Assembly: GCA_018261615.1 (NCBI GenBank) | Contig: JAGTSE010000031.1 | Location: 1-64,000 of the forward strand | Reading direction: 5' to 3' | Length of the DNA: 64,000 bases | Origin: Pseudomonadota bacterium | GTDB lineage: Bacteria; Pseudomonadota; Gammaproteobacteria; Enterobacterales; Enterobacteriaceae | Shown here: one piece after another, positions 51,885 through 59,999 of the stretch | Layout: every line of letters begins with the position of its first letter | Position numbering within the stretch: position 1 is the first letter of the stretch | The notes under the pieces: model-generated | What the model was told of the DNA's origin: nothing | The model's database searches: none | Seen by the model: the letters and a program-made list of their open reading frames with translations, nothing else | Made by a program: the position numbers and the translations under genes

Positions 51885-52894
51885 CCACCATTCCCTTTCA
51901 CGATCCCGCGCCCGTCCTGCATCTGCACAACTTGAAAGTCCAGTTCGCCGGTAGCCCGGTCAGCGTACTGGACGGTATTTCGCTGACCATAAAAGGCGGG
52001 GAAACGCTGGCGCTGGTGGGGGAATCCGGCTGCGGTAAAAGCATTACCTCGCTGGCGTTGATGGGGTTGTTGCCCAACAGCGCGCAGATCCTCAGCGGCG
52101 AAATGCAGTTTCGCAGCCACAATCTGCGCCAGCTTTCGCCAAGGGAATATTCGGATCTGCGCGGTAATGAACTGGCGATGATTTTTCAGGAGCCGATGAC
52201 CTCGCTGAACCCATCATTCACCCTTGGCGATCAACTGAGTGAAACGGTGATGCGTCACCAGCATGTCTCACGGCAGACCGCGCGGGATATCGCGCTACAG
52301 ATCCTCGAAAAGGTACAAATCCCGGCAGCGGAGATGCGCGTGAATGCGTATCCGCACCAGCTTTCCGGCGGTATGCGCCAGCGCGTAATGATTGCTATGG
52401 CGCTGATTAACAACCCGCGTCTGCTGATTGCCGACGAACCGACAACCGCGCTGGATGTCACTATTCAGGCGCAAATCCTGGCGCTGCTCAACACCCTGAA
52501 AGCCGAAACCGGTACGGCAGTATTAATGATCACCCACGATCTCGGCGTGGTGGCGGAAGTTGCCCAGCAAGTCGCCGTAATGTACGCCGGGCAAGTGGTC
52601 GAGCAGGGCAGCGTGGAGGCGATTTTTGCCGATCCACAGCATCCGTACACCATCGGCCTGATGGGCTCGATTCCCTCGCTGGGAGCGCGCAAAGGCCCGC
52701 TTTCCACTATTCCCGGCGCCGTACCGTTACCGGAAGCGATGCCAAAAGGCTGCCGTTTTGCCACGCGCTGCCCGTTTGCGCAGAGTCGCTGCCACGCGGA
52801 AAAACCGCCGCTACAGCCGTTGGGACGGGGCCATCAGGCGGCCTGTTTCCGCGTGCCCCTTGAACAACATATTGCGCTGGGAGAAACCGCATGA
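51881..52894 (+). CDS. Peptide-type ABC transporter ATP-binding protein (OppD/DppD-like)
   Basis: The 337-residue protein has Walker A GESGCGKS, Q-loop FQEPMTSLNP, signature LSGGMRQR, Walker B LLIADEPTTALD and H-loop MITHDLG, all intact. The C-terminal oligopeptide-transporter extension follows, with cysteines (GCRFATRCPFAQSRCH) that in relatives can bind an Fe-S cluster. It pairs with the following gene as the two different ATPases of a peptide/glutathione-type importer. In the gsi glutathione importer these are fused in one protein; here they are separate. Overlaps the next gene by ATGA. Confidence 0.9.
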   Translation: MTTIPFHDPAPVLHLHNLKVQFAGSPVSVLDGISLTIKGGETLALVGESGCGKSITSLALMGLLPNSAQILSGEMQFRSHNLRQLSPREYSDLRGNELAMIFQEPMTSLNPSFTLGDQLSETVMRHQHVSRQTARDIALQILEKVQIPAAEMRVNAYPHQLSGGMRQRVMIAMALINNPRLLIADEPTTALDVTIQAQILALLNTLKAETGTAVLMITHDLGVVAEVAQQVAVMYAGQVVEQGSVEAIFADPQHPYTIGLMGSIPSLGARKGPLSTIPGAVPLPEAMPKGCRFATRCPFAQSRCHAEKPPLQPLGRGHQAACFRVPLEQHIALGETA

Positions 52895-53958
52895 GCACAC
52901 CGATCCTTGAGGCCCACGATCTCAGCAAACGCTTTGTCGGCGCGACGCGCCTGTTCGCGCAAAAACGCTTTGTCACGGCAGTCGATCGCATTTCGCTTGC
53001 TGTTTACTCCGGTGAAACGCTGGCGATTGTGGGCGAGTCCGGTTCCGGTAAATCGACGCTTGGCCGTCTGCTGTTACGTCTGCTGGCGGCGTCCGAAGGG
53101 CACGTTTACTACCAGGGCGAAGAGATCACTCACGCCAGCGGCGGGCGGTTAAACCAGTTGCGCCGCGAACTGCAAATCATCTTTCAGGATCCCTTCGCCT
53201 CGCTGAACCCGCGCATGACCGTGGAGCAGATTGTCGGCGAACCCCTGTGGCTGCACCAGAAAATGGGCAAAGCGGATCGCCAGGAGCGCGTCGCCGAACT
53301 GCTCGCGACAGTTGGTCTGCCTGCTGCTTGGGCGCGGCGTTTCCCGCATGAATTCTCCGGCGGGCAGCGTCAGCGTATTGGCATTGCCCGCGCGCTGGCT
53401 TCCGGGCCGAAGCTACTGCTGGGCGATGAACCAGTGTCCGCGCTGGATGTCTCGGTGCAGGCGCAGGTGGTGAACCTGCTGGAAAACCTGAAACAGCAAT
53501 TTGGGCTGACGATGATCATCGTCGCGCACGGCCTGGCGGTGATCCGCCATATGAGTGATCGCGTGGCGGTGATGTACCTCGGGCAGATCGTCGAAATGGC
53601 GACCGTCGATGAGATCTTCGACGCGCCACTGCACCCGTACACGCAGGCACTGATCGCCTCTGCGCCGCAGACCCAGCCCGGCCTCAAGCGTGAGATGCCG
53701 CTGTTGCAGGGCGATTTACCCAATCCGGCCAGCCCGCCGCAGGGCTGTCGTTTTCATACCCGTTGCCCGCACGTCACCGATGAGTGTCGGCAACGCGAAC
53801 CGATCGCTCAGGTACTTGACGGCGGCCGCCAGGTCTCCTGCCATCGCTGGCAGGAGCTCAACCGAGACCGCACGGTCATCCAGATTGCTCCACCCTCCGC
53901 TGCGTTCCTGCGCCGCCGTGCGCTGTTCGAACACGCGGCCTCTCACTCATCCCTTTAA
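52891..53958 (+). CDS. Peptide-type ABC transporter ATP-binding protein (OppF/DppF-like)
   Basis: The 355-residue second ATPase has Walker A GESGSGKST, Q-loop FQDPFASLNPRM, signature FSGGQRQR, Walker B LLLGDEPVSALD and the H-loop His in IIVAHGLAVIRHM, where the usual following Asp is Gly. The Opp-type C-terminal extension with GCRFHTRCPHVTDEC is present, then an unusual basic/aromatic tail (about residues 320-355). It lies between the OppD-like gene and the binding protein. Confidence 0.9.
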   Translation: MSTPILEAHDLSKRFVGATRLFAQKRFVTAVDRISLAVYSGETLAIVGESGSGKSTLGRLLLRLLAASEGHVYYQGEEITHASGGRLNQLRRELQIIFQDPFASLNPRMTVEQIVGEPLWLHQKMGKADRQERVAELLATVGLPAAWARRFPHEFSGGQRQRIGIARALASGPKLLLGDEPVSALDVSVQAQVVNLLENLKQQFGLTMIIVAHGLAVIRHMSDRVAVMYLGQIVEMATVDEIFDAPLHPYTQALIASAPQTQPGLKREMPLLQGDLPNPASPPQGCRFHTRCPHVTDECRQREPIAQVLDGGRQVSCHRWQELNRDRTVIQIAPPSAAFLRRRALFEHAASHSSL

Positions 53959-53969
53959 AGGAAAAAATA

Positions 53970-55484
53970 ATGATTGTGCGTAATTCTCTTTTGACCGTTC
54001 TGGGAAGTGTTATGTTGCTGGGCGCGGCGCTGCCGGCCCAGGCTGAAAGTGTACTGCGTATTGGCTTGGGCGCAGATCCGGACATGCTCGATCCGCACCT
54101 GGCTCGCACCTACTATGGCCGCTTTGTCTTCGCCTCGCTGTGCGATCGGCTAGTGGACGTCGATGAAAACCTGAAAGTGGTGCCGGGGCTGGCGAAAGAG
54201 TGGTCGTGGAGTGAAGACGGCAAAACCCTGACCATGAACCTGCGCGACGGCGTGACTTTCCATGATGGCGAGAAATTTGATGCCGCCGCAGCGAAATTCA
54301 GCCTCGACCGCGCCCTGACGCTGCCGGGCTCGTTGCGCAAAAGCGAGATCTCTTCGGTGGAATCTGTGGAAGTGACCGGGCCGATGCAAATCACCCTGCA
54401 CCTGAAAACACCGGATTCGGCGCTGCTGATGCAGCTTACCGACCGAGCAGGCGCGATGCTGGCACCCACGGCTGCGAAAAAGCCAGACTTCGCCGCGCAT
54501 CCGGTCTGCTCCGGGCCATACAAATTCGACAGCCGCGTTTCGCAGGATCGCATCGTGCTTTCGCGCTTTGACAACTACTGGAACAAAGGTGCTTATCACT
54601 TCGACAAAGTGATTTATCTGCCGATCCCGGATGCCTCGGTGCGTCTGGCGAACCTGCGTGCAGGCGATCTGGATCTCAGCGAAGGCATTGTGCCAAGCGA
54701 TGTGAAAACGGTAGAGAACGACGGTAAATTAAAACTGGCGAAGGTGACCGGGCTAGGGTATCAGGGCATCACATTTAACATCAACAATGGCAAAGTCCCG
54801 GCTAACGATCCGTTTAAAGATGCGCGCGTGCGTGAAGCGTTCTCGCTGGCGATTGACCGCGAGGCGTTAAACCAGGTGGTATTCGAAGGTCTCTATGCCC
54901 CGGCGAACCAGGCGTTCTCACCGGCCAGCCCGTATCACGTTAACCTGCCAGTGCCGCCGCGCGATGTCGAAAAAGCCAAAGCGTTGCTGAAAGCGGCAGG
55001 CGTGCAGACGCCGATCACCGTTTCGCTGCTGGTGCCGAATAACCCGACTTCGCAGCAGGTGGCACAGGTGTTACAGGCGATGACCGCCGAAGCCGGTTTT
55101 AACGTCAATCTGCAAATGACCGAATTCGCCACGCTGCTGGATCGCCAGCAAAGCGGCGACTTCCAGCTCAGCTACTCTGGTTGGTCAGGCCGCCCGGATC
55201 CAGACGGCAGTATCTTCGGCTTTATTCACAGCAAAGGCACCCTCAACGATGGCCGCTACAGCAATGCACAGGTAGATGACTGGCTGACGCAGGCGCGTCT
55301 GCATAACGATCCGGCCACCCGAAAAGGGCTGTATGAGAACGTCGTTAAACAACTGCAAACAGATATGCCGATTGCTTACCTCTACTTCGAGCCGCGCATT
55401 TTTGGGCTGAATAAAAAAGTAGAGGGCTTTAAACCTTACCCGGACGGCATTGTGCGTCTGGCAGGTATGACCTTCGCGAAGTAA
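53970..55484 (+). CDS. Periplasmic substrate-binding protein of the peptide/glutathione type (SBP family 5)
   Basis: The 504-residue precursor has a signal peptide (MIVRNSLLTVLGSVMLLGAA then LPAQA, cleaved before ESVLRIG). The mature part opens with the family-5 pattern LRIGLGADPDMLDPHLARTY, then LVDVDENLKVVPGLAKEWSW and LRDGVTFHDGEKFDAA. It has no lipobox, so it is a free periplasmic protein. Family members bind oligopeptides, dipeptides, glutathione or nickel. The neighbouring gamma-glutamyltransferase points to gamma-glutamyl peptides or glutathione (inference). Confidence 0.9.
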   Translation: MIVRNSLLTVLGSVMLLGAALPAQAESVLRIGLGADPDMLDPHLARTYYGRFVFASLCDRLVDVDENLKVVPGLAKEWSWSEDGKTLTMNLRDGVTFHDGEKFDAAAAKFSLDRALTLPGSLRKSEISSVESVEVTGPMQITLHLKTPDSALLMQLTDRAGAMLAPTAAKKPDFAAHPVCSGPYKFDSRVSQDRIVLSRFDNYWNKGAYHFDKVIYLPIPDASVRLANLRAGDLDLSEGIVPSDVKTVENDGKLKLAKVTGLGYQGITFNINNGKVPANDPFKDARVREAFSLAIDREALNQVVFEGLYAPANQAFSPASPYHVNLPVPPRDVEKAKALLKAAGVQTPITVSLLVPNNPTSQQVAQVLQAMTAEAGFNVNLQMTEFATLLDRQQSGDFQLSYSGWSGRPDPDGSIFGFIHSKGTLNDGRYSNAQVDDWLTQARLHNDPATRKGLYENVVKQLQTDMPIAYLYFEPRIFGLNKKVEGFKPYPDGIVRLAGMTFAK

Positions 55485-55505
55485 CGGGAGTTGTAAGGAG
55501 ATACC

Positions 55506-56450
55506 ATGCTGGAATTGATATGCAAACGCCTGCTGCTCGCCATCCCGACGTTGCTGATGGTCAGTATGATGGTCTTCGGGCTGCAAAAACTGCTGCCCGG
55601 CGATCCGCTGACGGCCATGCTGGGAGAAGAGCGCGATCCGGCGGTGATCGCCCAGCTACGCGCGGAGCTGAATCTGGATGCGCCGATCCCGGTGCAATAT
55701 TTCCACTGGCTTACCCGCGCCTTGCAGGGGGATCTTGGCATCTCCTTACGCACTCAGGAGACGGTGACACATCTGATCGCTACCAAACTGCCCGTTACGC
55801 TGGAGATGTCCTTGCTGGCGATGATCTTCGCGCTGTTGTTCGGCATCAGCATGGGGATTATGGCGGCAGTGAACAGGAATAGCTGGATCGATCACGGCAC
55901 TAACTTTGTCGCCATTTCCGGCATCTCGGTGCCGCACTTCTGGCTGGGTATTTTGCTGATCCTGGTTTTCTCCGTCAATCTGCAATGGCTACCCGCGTCG
56001 GGCTTTGTTCCCTTCAGCGAAGATCCGCTGCAGAACCTGCGCACCTTGCTGCTGCCTTCGCTGGTGCTCGGCACCGGGCTGGCGGCAACCTTAATGCGCC
56101 ACACCCGCGCATCAATGATTGCTGTCTTGAAAGCGGATTACATCCGCACCGCCAGGGCGAAGGGGCTGTTGCCAAAGACAGTGATCATGAAGCACGCATT
56201 TCGTAATGCGCTGGTGCCGGTGATCACCCTGACCACGCTGCTGTTTGGCGAACTGCTGGGCGGTGCGGTGCTGACCGAGCAGGTATTTACCATTCCCGGC
56301 TTCGGCAAAATGATTGTCGATTCAGTGTTCAACCGTGATTACGCGGTGGTGCAGGGCGTGGTGCTGGTGGTGGCGATTGGCTTCCTGTTGCTCAACCTGT
56401 TGGCCGATGTGCTGTACGTGCTGATTAACCCGAAAATGCGGAGCGAATAA
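55506..56450 (+). CDS. ABC transporter permease (DppB/GsiC-like)
   Basis: The 314-residue inner-membrane protein has six predicted helices. The first is LLLAIPTLLMVSMMVFGLQK, and the conserved coupling loop to the ATPase is YIRTARAKGLLPKTVIMKHA with the FRNALVPVITL that follows, typical of the B-type permease. AAGGAG precedes the ATG. It overlaps the next permease gene by TAATG. Confidence 0.92.
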   Translation: MLELICKRLLLAIPTLLMVSMMVFGLQKLLPGDPLTAMLGEERDPAVIAQLRAELNLDAPIPVQYFHWLTRALQGDLGISLRTQETVTHLIATKLPVTLEMSLLAMIFALLFGISMGIMAAVNRNSWIDHGTNFVAISGISVPHFWLGILLILVFSVNLQWLPASGFVPFSEDPLQNLRTLLLPSLVLGTGLAATLMRHTRASMIAVLKADYIRTARAKGLLPKTVIMKHAFRNALVPVITLTTLLFGELLGGAVLTEQVFTIPGFGKMIVDSVFNRDYAVVQGVVLVVAIGFLLLNLLADVLYVLINPKMRSE

Positions 56451-57325
56451 TGGCGGAACTGACCACTACGGGCGTGGCGGCATCGCTGCCGCGTGCGGAA
56501 AACCGGGTACTGAAGAAATTCCTCGCCAACAAAAGCGCGGTGATAGGTGCGGTGATTGTCGGCATCTTCGTATTGATCGCTTTACTGGCGCCGTGGATCG
56601 CACCGTTCGATCCGGTAAAAGCAAACTTTCTGGCGGTACGTAAACCGCCCTCTGAGCTGTACTGGTTCGGCACCGACGAACTGGGGCGCGATATTCTGTC
56701 GCGTATGGTTTGGGGAGCGCGTACCTCGCTGCTGGCCGGTTGTATCTCAGTGCTGATTGCGGTGGTAATTGGCGTGCCGCTGGGTCTGCTGGCCGGTTAT
56801 TTCCAGGGGGTCTGGGATGGGGTGATTTCACGCTTTATCGAAGCGCTGTTGGCTTGTCCGTTTTTGATCATGGCGATCGCCCTCGGCGCGTTCCTCGGCC
56901 CAAGCCTGAGTAATGCCATGATCGCCATTGGCCTGTCGGCGATGCCGATCTTCGCCCGTCTGACGCGCGGCCAGGTGATTGCCATTCGCAACGAAGAGTA
57001 TATCGACGGGGCGCGGGCGATTGGCCTGCCGGATCGCTGGATAATCCTGCGCTATGTGCTGCCGAATGTGATGTCGCCGATCCTCGTTCAGGCGACGCTG
57101 GCGATTGCCTCGGCGATCATCACCGAAGCCAGCCTCTCTTTTCTCGGCCTCGGCCAGCAGCCGCCGTATCCCTCCTGGGGCGCGATGCTGAATACCGCCA
57201 AAGGTTTTCTGGAGCAGGCGCCCTGGATGTCTGTTTTCCCCGGTGTGGCGATTTTTCTGACCGTACAGGGATTTAATTTACTCGGCGACGGGCTGCGCGA
57301 TGCGCTCGATCCTCGCCACGACTAA
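56450..57325 (+). CDS. ABC transporter permease (DppC/GsiD-like)
   Basis: The 291-residue partner permease has the N-terminal cytoplasmic segment and first helix (KSAVIGAVIVGIFVLIALLA), the periplasmic motif GTDELGRDILSRMVWGARTS characteristic of the C-type permease, and the coupling loop EEYIDGARAIGLPDRWIIL. Together with the B-type permease it forms the membrane pore. Confidence 0.92.
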   Translation: MAELTTTGVAASLPRAENRVLKKFLANKSAVIGAVIVGIFVLIALLAPWIAPFDPVKANFLAVRKPPSELYWFGTDELGRDILSRMVWGARTSLLAGCISVLIAVVIGVPLGLLAGYFQGVWDGVISRFIEALLACPFLIMAIALGAFLGPSLSNAMIAIGLSAMPIFARLTRGQVIAIRNEEYIDGARAIGLPDRWIILRYVLPNVMSPILVQATLAIASAIITEASLSFLGLGQQPPYPSWGAMLNTAKGFLEQAPWMSVFPGVAIFLTVQGFNLLGDGLRDALDPRHD

Positions 57326-57334
57326 GGAGTCTCG

Positions 57335-58936
57335 ATGACGAAAGCGATTGATTTTAAAACGGGTTACGCCTCATACCGCGCACCGATGATGGGACACAAT
57401 GCGGTAGCCACCTCCCAGCCGCTGGCGGCGCAGGCCGGAATGCGCATGCTGGCGCTCGGTGGTAATGCGGTGGATGCAGCCATTGCCACAGCGATGGCGC
57501 TGACTGTGGTGGAGCCGACTGGCTGCGGCATTGGCAGCGATGCGTTTGCCATTGTCTGGGATGGTAAAGAATTGCACGGTCTGAACGCCTCCGGCCGCTC
57601 CCCGGCGAGCTGGCATGCAGATATGTTTGCTGGTCTGGATGCGGTACCAGAGCTTGGCTGGAATGCCGTTACCGTACCTGGAGCGGTTTCCGGCTGGGTG
57701 GCGCTGGCCGAACGTTTCGGTTCATTGCCGCTGACCACGCTGGCGCAACCGGCGATTGAGTATGCCCGTAACGGTTTCCCGGTTTCACCACTGATTGGTG
57801 AGCTCTGGCAGCGCGGCTATAACAGGTTAAAAGATCAACCGGGCTTTAGCGCCTGTTTTGCGCCGGAAGGACGCGCGCCAAAGATCGGCGAAATCTTCCA
57901 TAACCCGGCGCAGGCGAAGACGCTGGAGTTGATTGCGCAAACCAACGGCGAAGCGTTTTATCGCGGTGAACTGGCACTGAAAATTGCCGCTTTCGCGAAA
58001 GAGCATGGGGCGCACCTGAGCGAAGCGGATCTGGCAAACCATAAAGCCGATTGGGTTACGCTGCTCTCCAGGGCGTTTGCTGGTGGTTCAGTGCAGGAGT
58101 TGCCGCCGAACGGGCAGGGGATTGCGACGCTGATTGCGCTCGGCATTCTTGAGCACTGTGATATTGGTCGTTATGACCCGGATTCGGTGCAGTCGCTGCA
58201 TCTGTCGATTGAAGCGATGAAGCTGGCGCTGGCCGATCTTGATCGTTACGTTGCCGATGAAGATCACCTGGAATTCGCCGCCGACCTGCTGCTCAGCGAC
58301 GACTATTTAAAAGCCCGCGCGGCGCTGATCGACCCGGATAAGGCCTCCGATTTTGTTTACGGTTCGCCGACGCAAAGCGGTACGGTTTACCTCTCCACAG
58401 CGGATGCCAGCGGCATGATGGTGTCGTTTATTCAGTCCAACTATATGGGGTTTGGTTCCGGCGTCGTGGTGCCCGAAACGGGTATCAGTCTGCAAAACCG
58501 AGGCTGTGGTTTTGTGCTCGATCCGCAACACCCGAATGTGCTGGCGGGCGGCAAGCGTCCGTTACACACCATTATCCCTGGCTTTGCGATGGGGACAGAC
58601 GGCAAACCGCTGATGTCTTTCGGCGTGATGGGCGGGCCGATGCAGGCGCAAGGCCATATGCAGATGGCGCTGCGCATTATGTTGCACGGACAGAACCCGC
58701 AGGCGGCGATCGATGCGCCTCGCTGGCGCGTGGTACAGGGCAGAGATGTGGTGGTGGAAGCAACGTTTGGGCGCAATCTGATTGCCGGGCTGCGCGCGCG
58801 GGGACACCAGATTACGGTGGAAGATCCGCTGGAAGGATATCATTTTGGTGGCGCTCAGGTGATCTATCGCATGCCGGAAGGGCACTATGTTGCGGCGACT
58901 GAAAGCCGCAAAGATGGGCAAGCGTTAGTGAGTTAA
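57335..58936 (+). CDS. Gamma-glutamyltransferase-family protein (YwrD-like, cytoplasmic)
   Basis: GGT enzymes are Ntn hydrolases that cut themselves into two subunits and release glutamate from gamma-glutamyl compounds such as glutathione. The 533-residue protein begins at the catalytic domain (ATSQPLAAQAGMRMLALGGN then AVDAAIATAMAL) with no signal peptide, unlike periplasmic Ggt. The expected self-processing nucleophile is Thr350 in SGTVYLSTADASG, and the glycine-rich GGKRPLHTIIPG and FGVMGGPMQAQGHMQ follow. It closes the GntR-ABC operon, so it should act on material brought in by that importer. The true substrate could be another acylated amino compound. Confidence 0.85.
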   Translation: MTKAIDFKTGYASYRAPMMGHNAVATSQPLAAQAGMRMLALGGNAVDAAIATAMALTVVEPTGCGIGSDAFAIVWDGKELHGLNASGRSPASWHADMFAGLDAVPELGWNAVTVPGAVSGWVALAERFGSLPLTTLAQPAIEYARNGFPVSPLIGELWQRGYNRLKDQPGFSACFAPEGRAPKIGEIFHNPAQAKTLELIAQTNGEAFYRGELALKIAAFAKEHGAHLSEADLANHKADWVTLLSRAFAGGSVQELPPNGQGIATLIALGILEHCDIGRYDPDSVQSLHLSIEAMKLALADLDRYVADEDHLEFAADLLLSDDYLKARAALIDPDKASDFVYGSPTQSGTVYLSTADASGMMVSFIQSNYMGFGSGVVVPETGISLQNRGCGFVLDPQHPNVLAGGKRPLHTIIPGFAMGTDGKPLMSFGVMGGPMQAQGHMQMALRIMLHGQNPQAAIDAPRWRVVQGRDVVVEATFGRNLIAGLRARGHQITVEDPLEGYHFGGAQVIYRMPEGHYVAATESRKDGQALVS

Positions 58937-58946
58937 AGGGAATCAT

Positions 58947-59050
58947 GCCGGATGGCGGCTACGCATTATCCGGCCTGTATCGCTTTCAGACACACGTTGT
59001 TTTTGCTTGACTCAAATCGTAGGCGCGGTAAACGTAGCGCCATCGGGCAG
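58947..59050. repeat. REP/BIME element after the GGT gene
   Basis: GCCGGATGGCGGCTACGC with ATTATCCGGCC (58947-58975) faces GTAGGCGCGGTAAACGTAGC with GCCATCGGGC (59019-59048). This is a two-unit REP cluster between the convergent GGT gene and yafV. Confidence 0.88.
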
Positions 59051-59081
59051 AATCTGCACGGCAAATTGCGATGAACCAAAT

Positions 59082-59107
59082 AAAAAGGCCGGATAGCATC
59101 CGGCCTT
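59082..59107 (-). terminator. Terminator of yafV
   Basis: AAGGCCGGAT / ATCCGGCCTT with loop AGC has a run of A at 59082-59086 that becomes the U tract on the minus strand, 12 bp after the yafV stop. Confidence 0.85.
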
Positions 59108-59118
59108 CAAACTCGGCG

Positions 59119-59889
59119 TTAATCCAGAGTAAACGGATCGGCATCCTGCCAGGCCGGGAACTGCGCGCGGTACTCCTGCAATACGCTGAGCGACATTTCA
59201 GCGTCGATGCGCGTTGCCAGGTGCGGCTCGGCAGTAGCGATAATCTCGCCCTGCGGGCTGATTACCCGGCTATCGCCACGGTAGTGATGACCATTGCCGT
59301 CTGTGCCGACGCGGTTGCAGCCCGCCACCCACGCCTGGTTTTCAATCGCGCGAGCCACCAGCAGCGACTGCCAGTGCAGCGAGCGCGGCGCAGGCCAGTT
59401 AGCAACATAGAGCAACAGATCGTAATCGTTGCGGTTGCGCGACCACACCGGGAAACGCAGGTCGTAGCAAACCAGCGGCAGAATGCGCCAGCCGCGCCAC
59501 TCAAATACCACGCGCTCATTTCCTGCTTCGTAGTGATGGTGCTCTTCGGCCATGCGGAACAGGTGGCGCTTATCGTAAAAATGCACGTTGCCTTCCGGCT
59601 CCACCAGCAGAAAACGGTTGACCGGCCCACGGTCCGTTTGTAGCGCAGCGCTGCCTGCAACCAGCGCATTGGTTTGGCGGGCTTTACTTTGCATCCATGC
59701 CACCACATCTTCTTGCGACATGGACTGTTTCGCCGCTTCCATCGCAAAGCCAGTGGTGAACATTTCGGGCAGGACGATGACATCCCGGCCGATAACGCCC
59801 TCCAGTTGGATGTCGAAATGGCGCAGATTCGCGGGCCCATCCATCCAGACTAACGGTTGTTGTAACAGTGTAATTTTCAAACCAGGCAC
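59119..59889 (-). CDS. yafV: Omega-amidase YafV (nitrilase superfamily)
   Basis: YafV hydrolyses alpha-ketoglutaramate and similar omega-amides to the keto acid and ammonia. The 256-residue protein has the nitrilase triad: Glu in LPEMFTTGFAME, Lys in HFYDKRHLFRM and Cys in LPLVCYDLRFPVW. Length equals the E. coli protein. In E. coli the lysozyme inhibitor gene ivy lies between yafV and fadE; here the two are only 110 bp apart and ivy is absent. Confidence 0.93.
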   Translation of the reverse strand: MPGLKITLLQQPLVWMDGPANLRHFDIQLEGVIGRDVIVLPEMFTTGFAMEAAKQSMSQEDVVAWMQSKARQTNALVAGSAALQTDRGPVNRFLLVEPEGNVHFYDKRHLFRMAEEHHHYEAGNERVVFEWRGWRILPLVCYDLRFPVWSRNRNDYDLLLYVANWPAPRSLHWQSLLVARAIENQAWVAGCNRVGTDGNGHHYRGDSRVISPQGEIIATAEPHLATRIDAEMSLSVLQEYRAQFPAWQDADPFTLD

Positions 59890-59940
59890 AGTGTTGGCTC
59901 CCCGTAAGACAGCATTTGCACACTGTAGCAGCTAAGACAT

Positions 59941-59966
59941 AAAAAAACCCGCAGTTGCGGGTTTTG
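59941..59966 (-). terminator. Terminator of fadE
   Basis: AAAACCCGCA / TGCGGGTTTT with a minimal GT centre, preceded by extra A, gives a U tract on the minus strand about 35 bp after the fadE stop. Confidence 0.85.
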
Positions 59967-59999
59967 GTAAGGGAAGAATGCTTTCAGGCTATTACCGCA

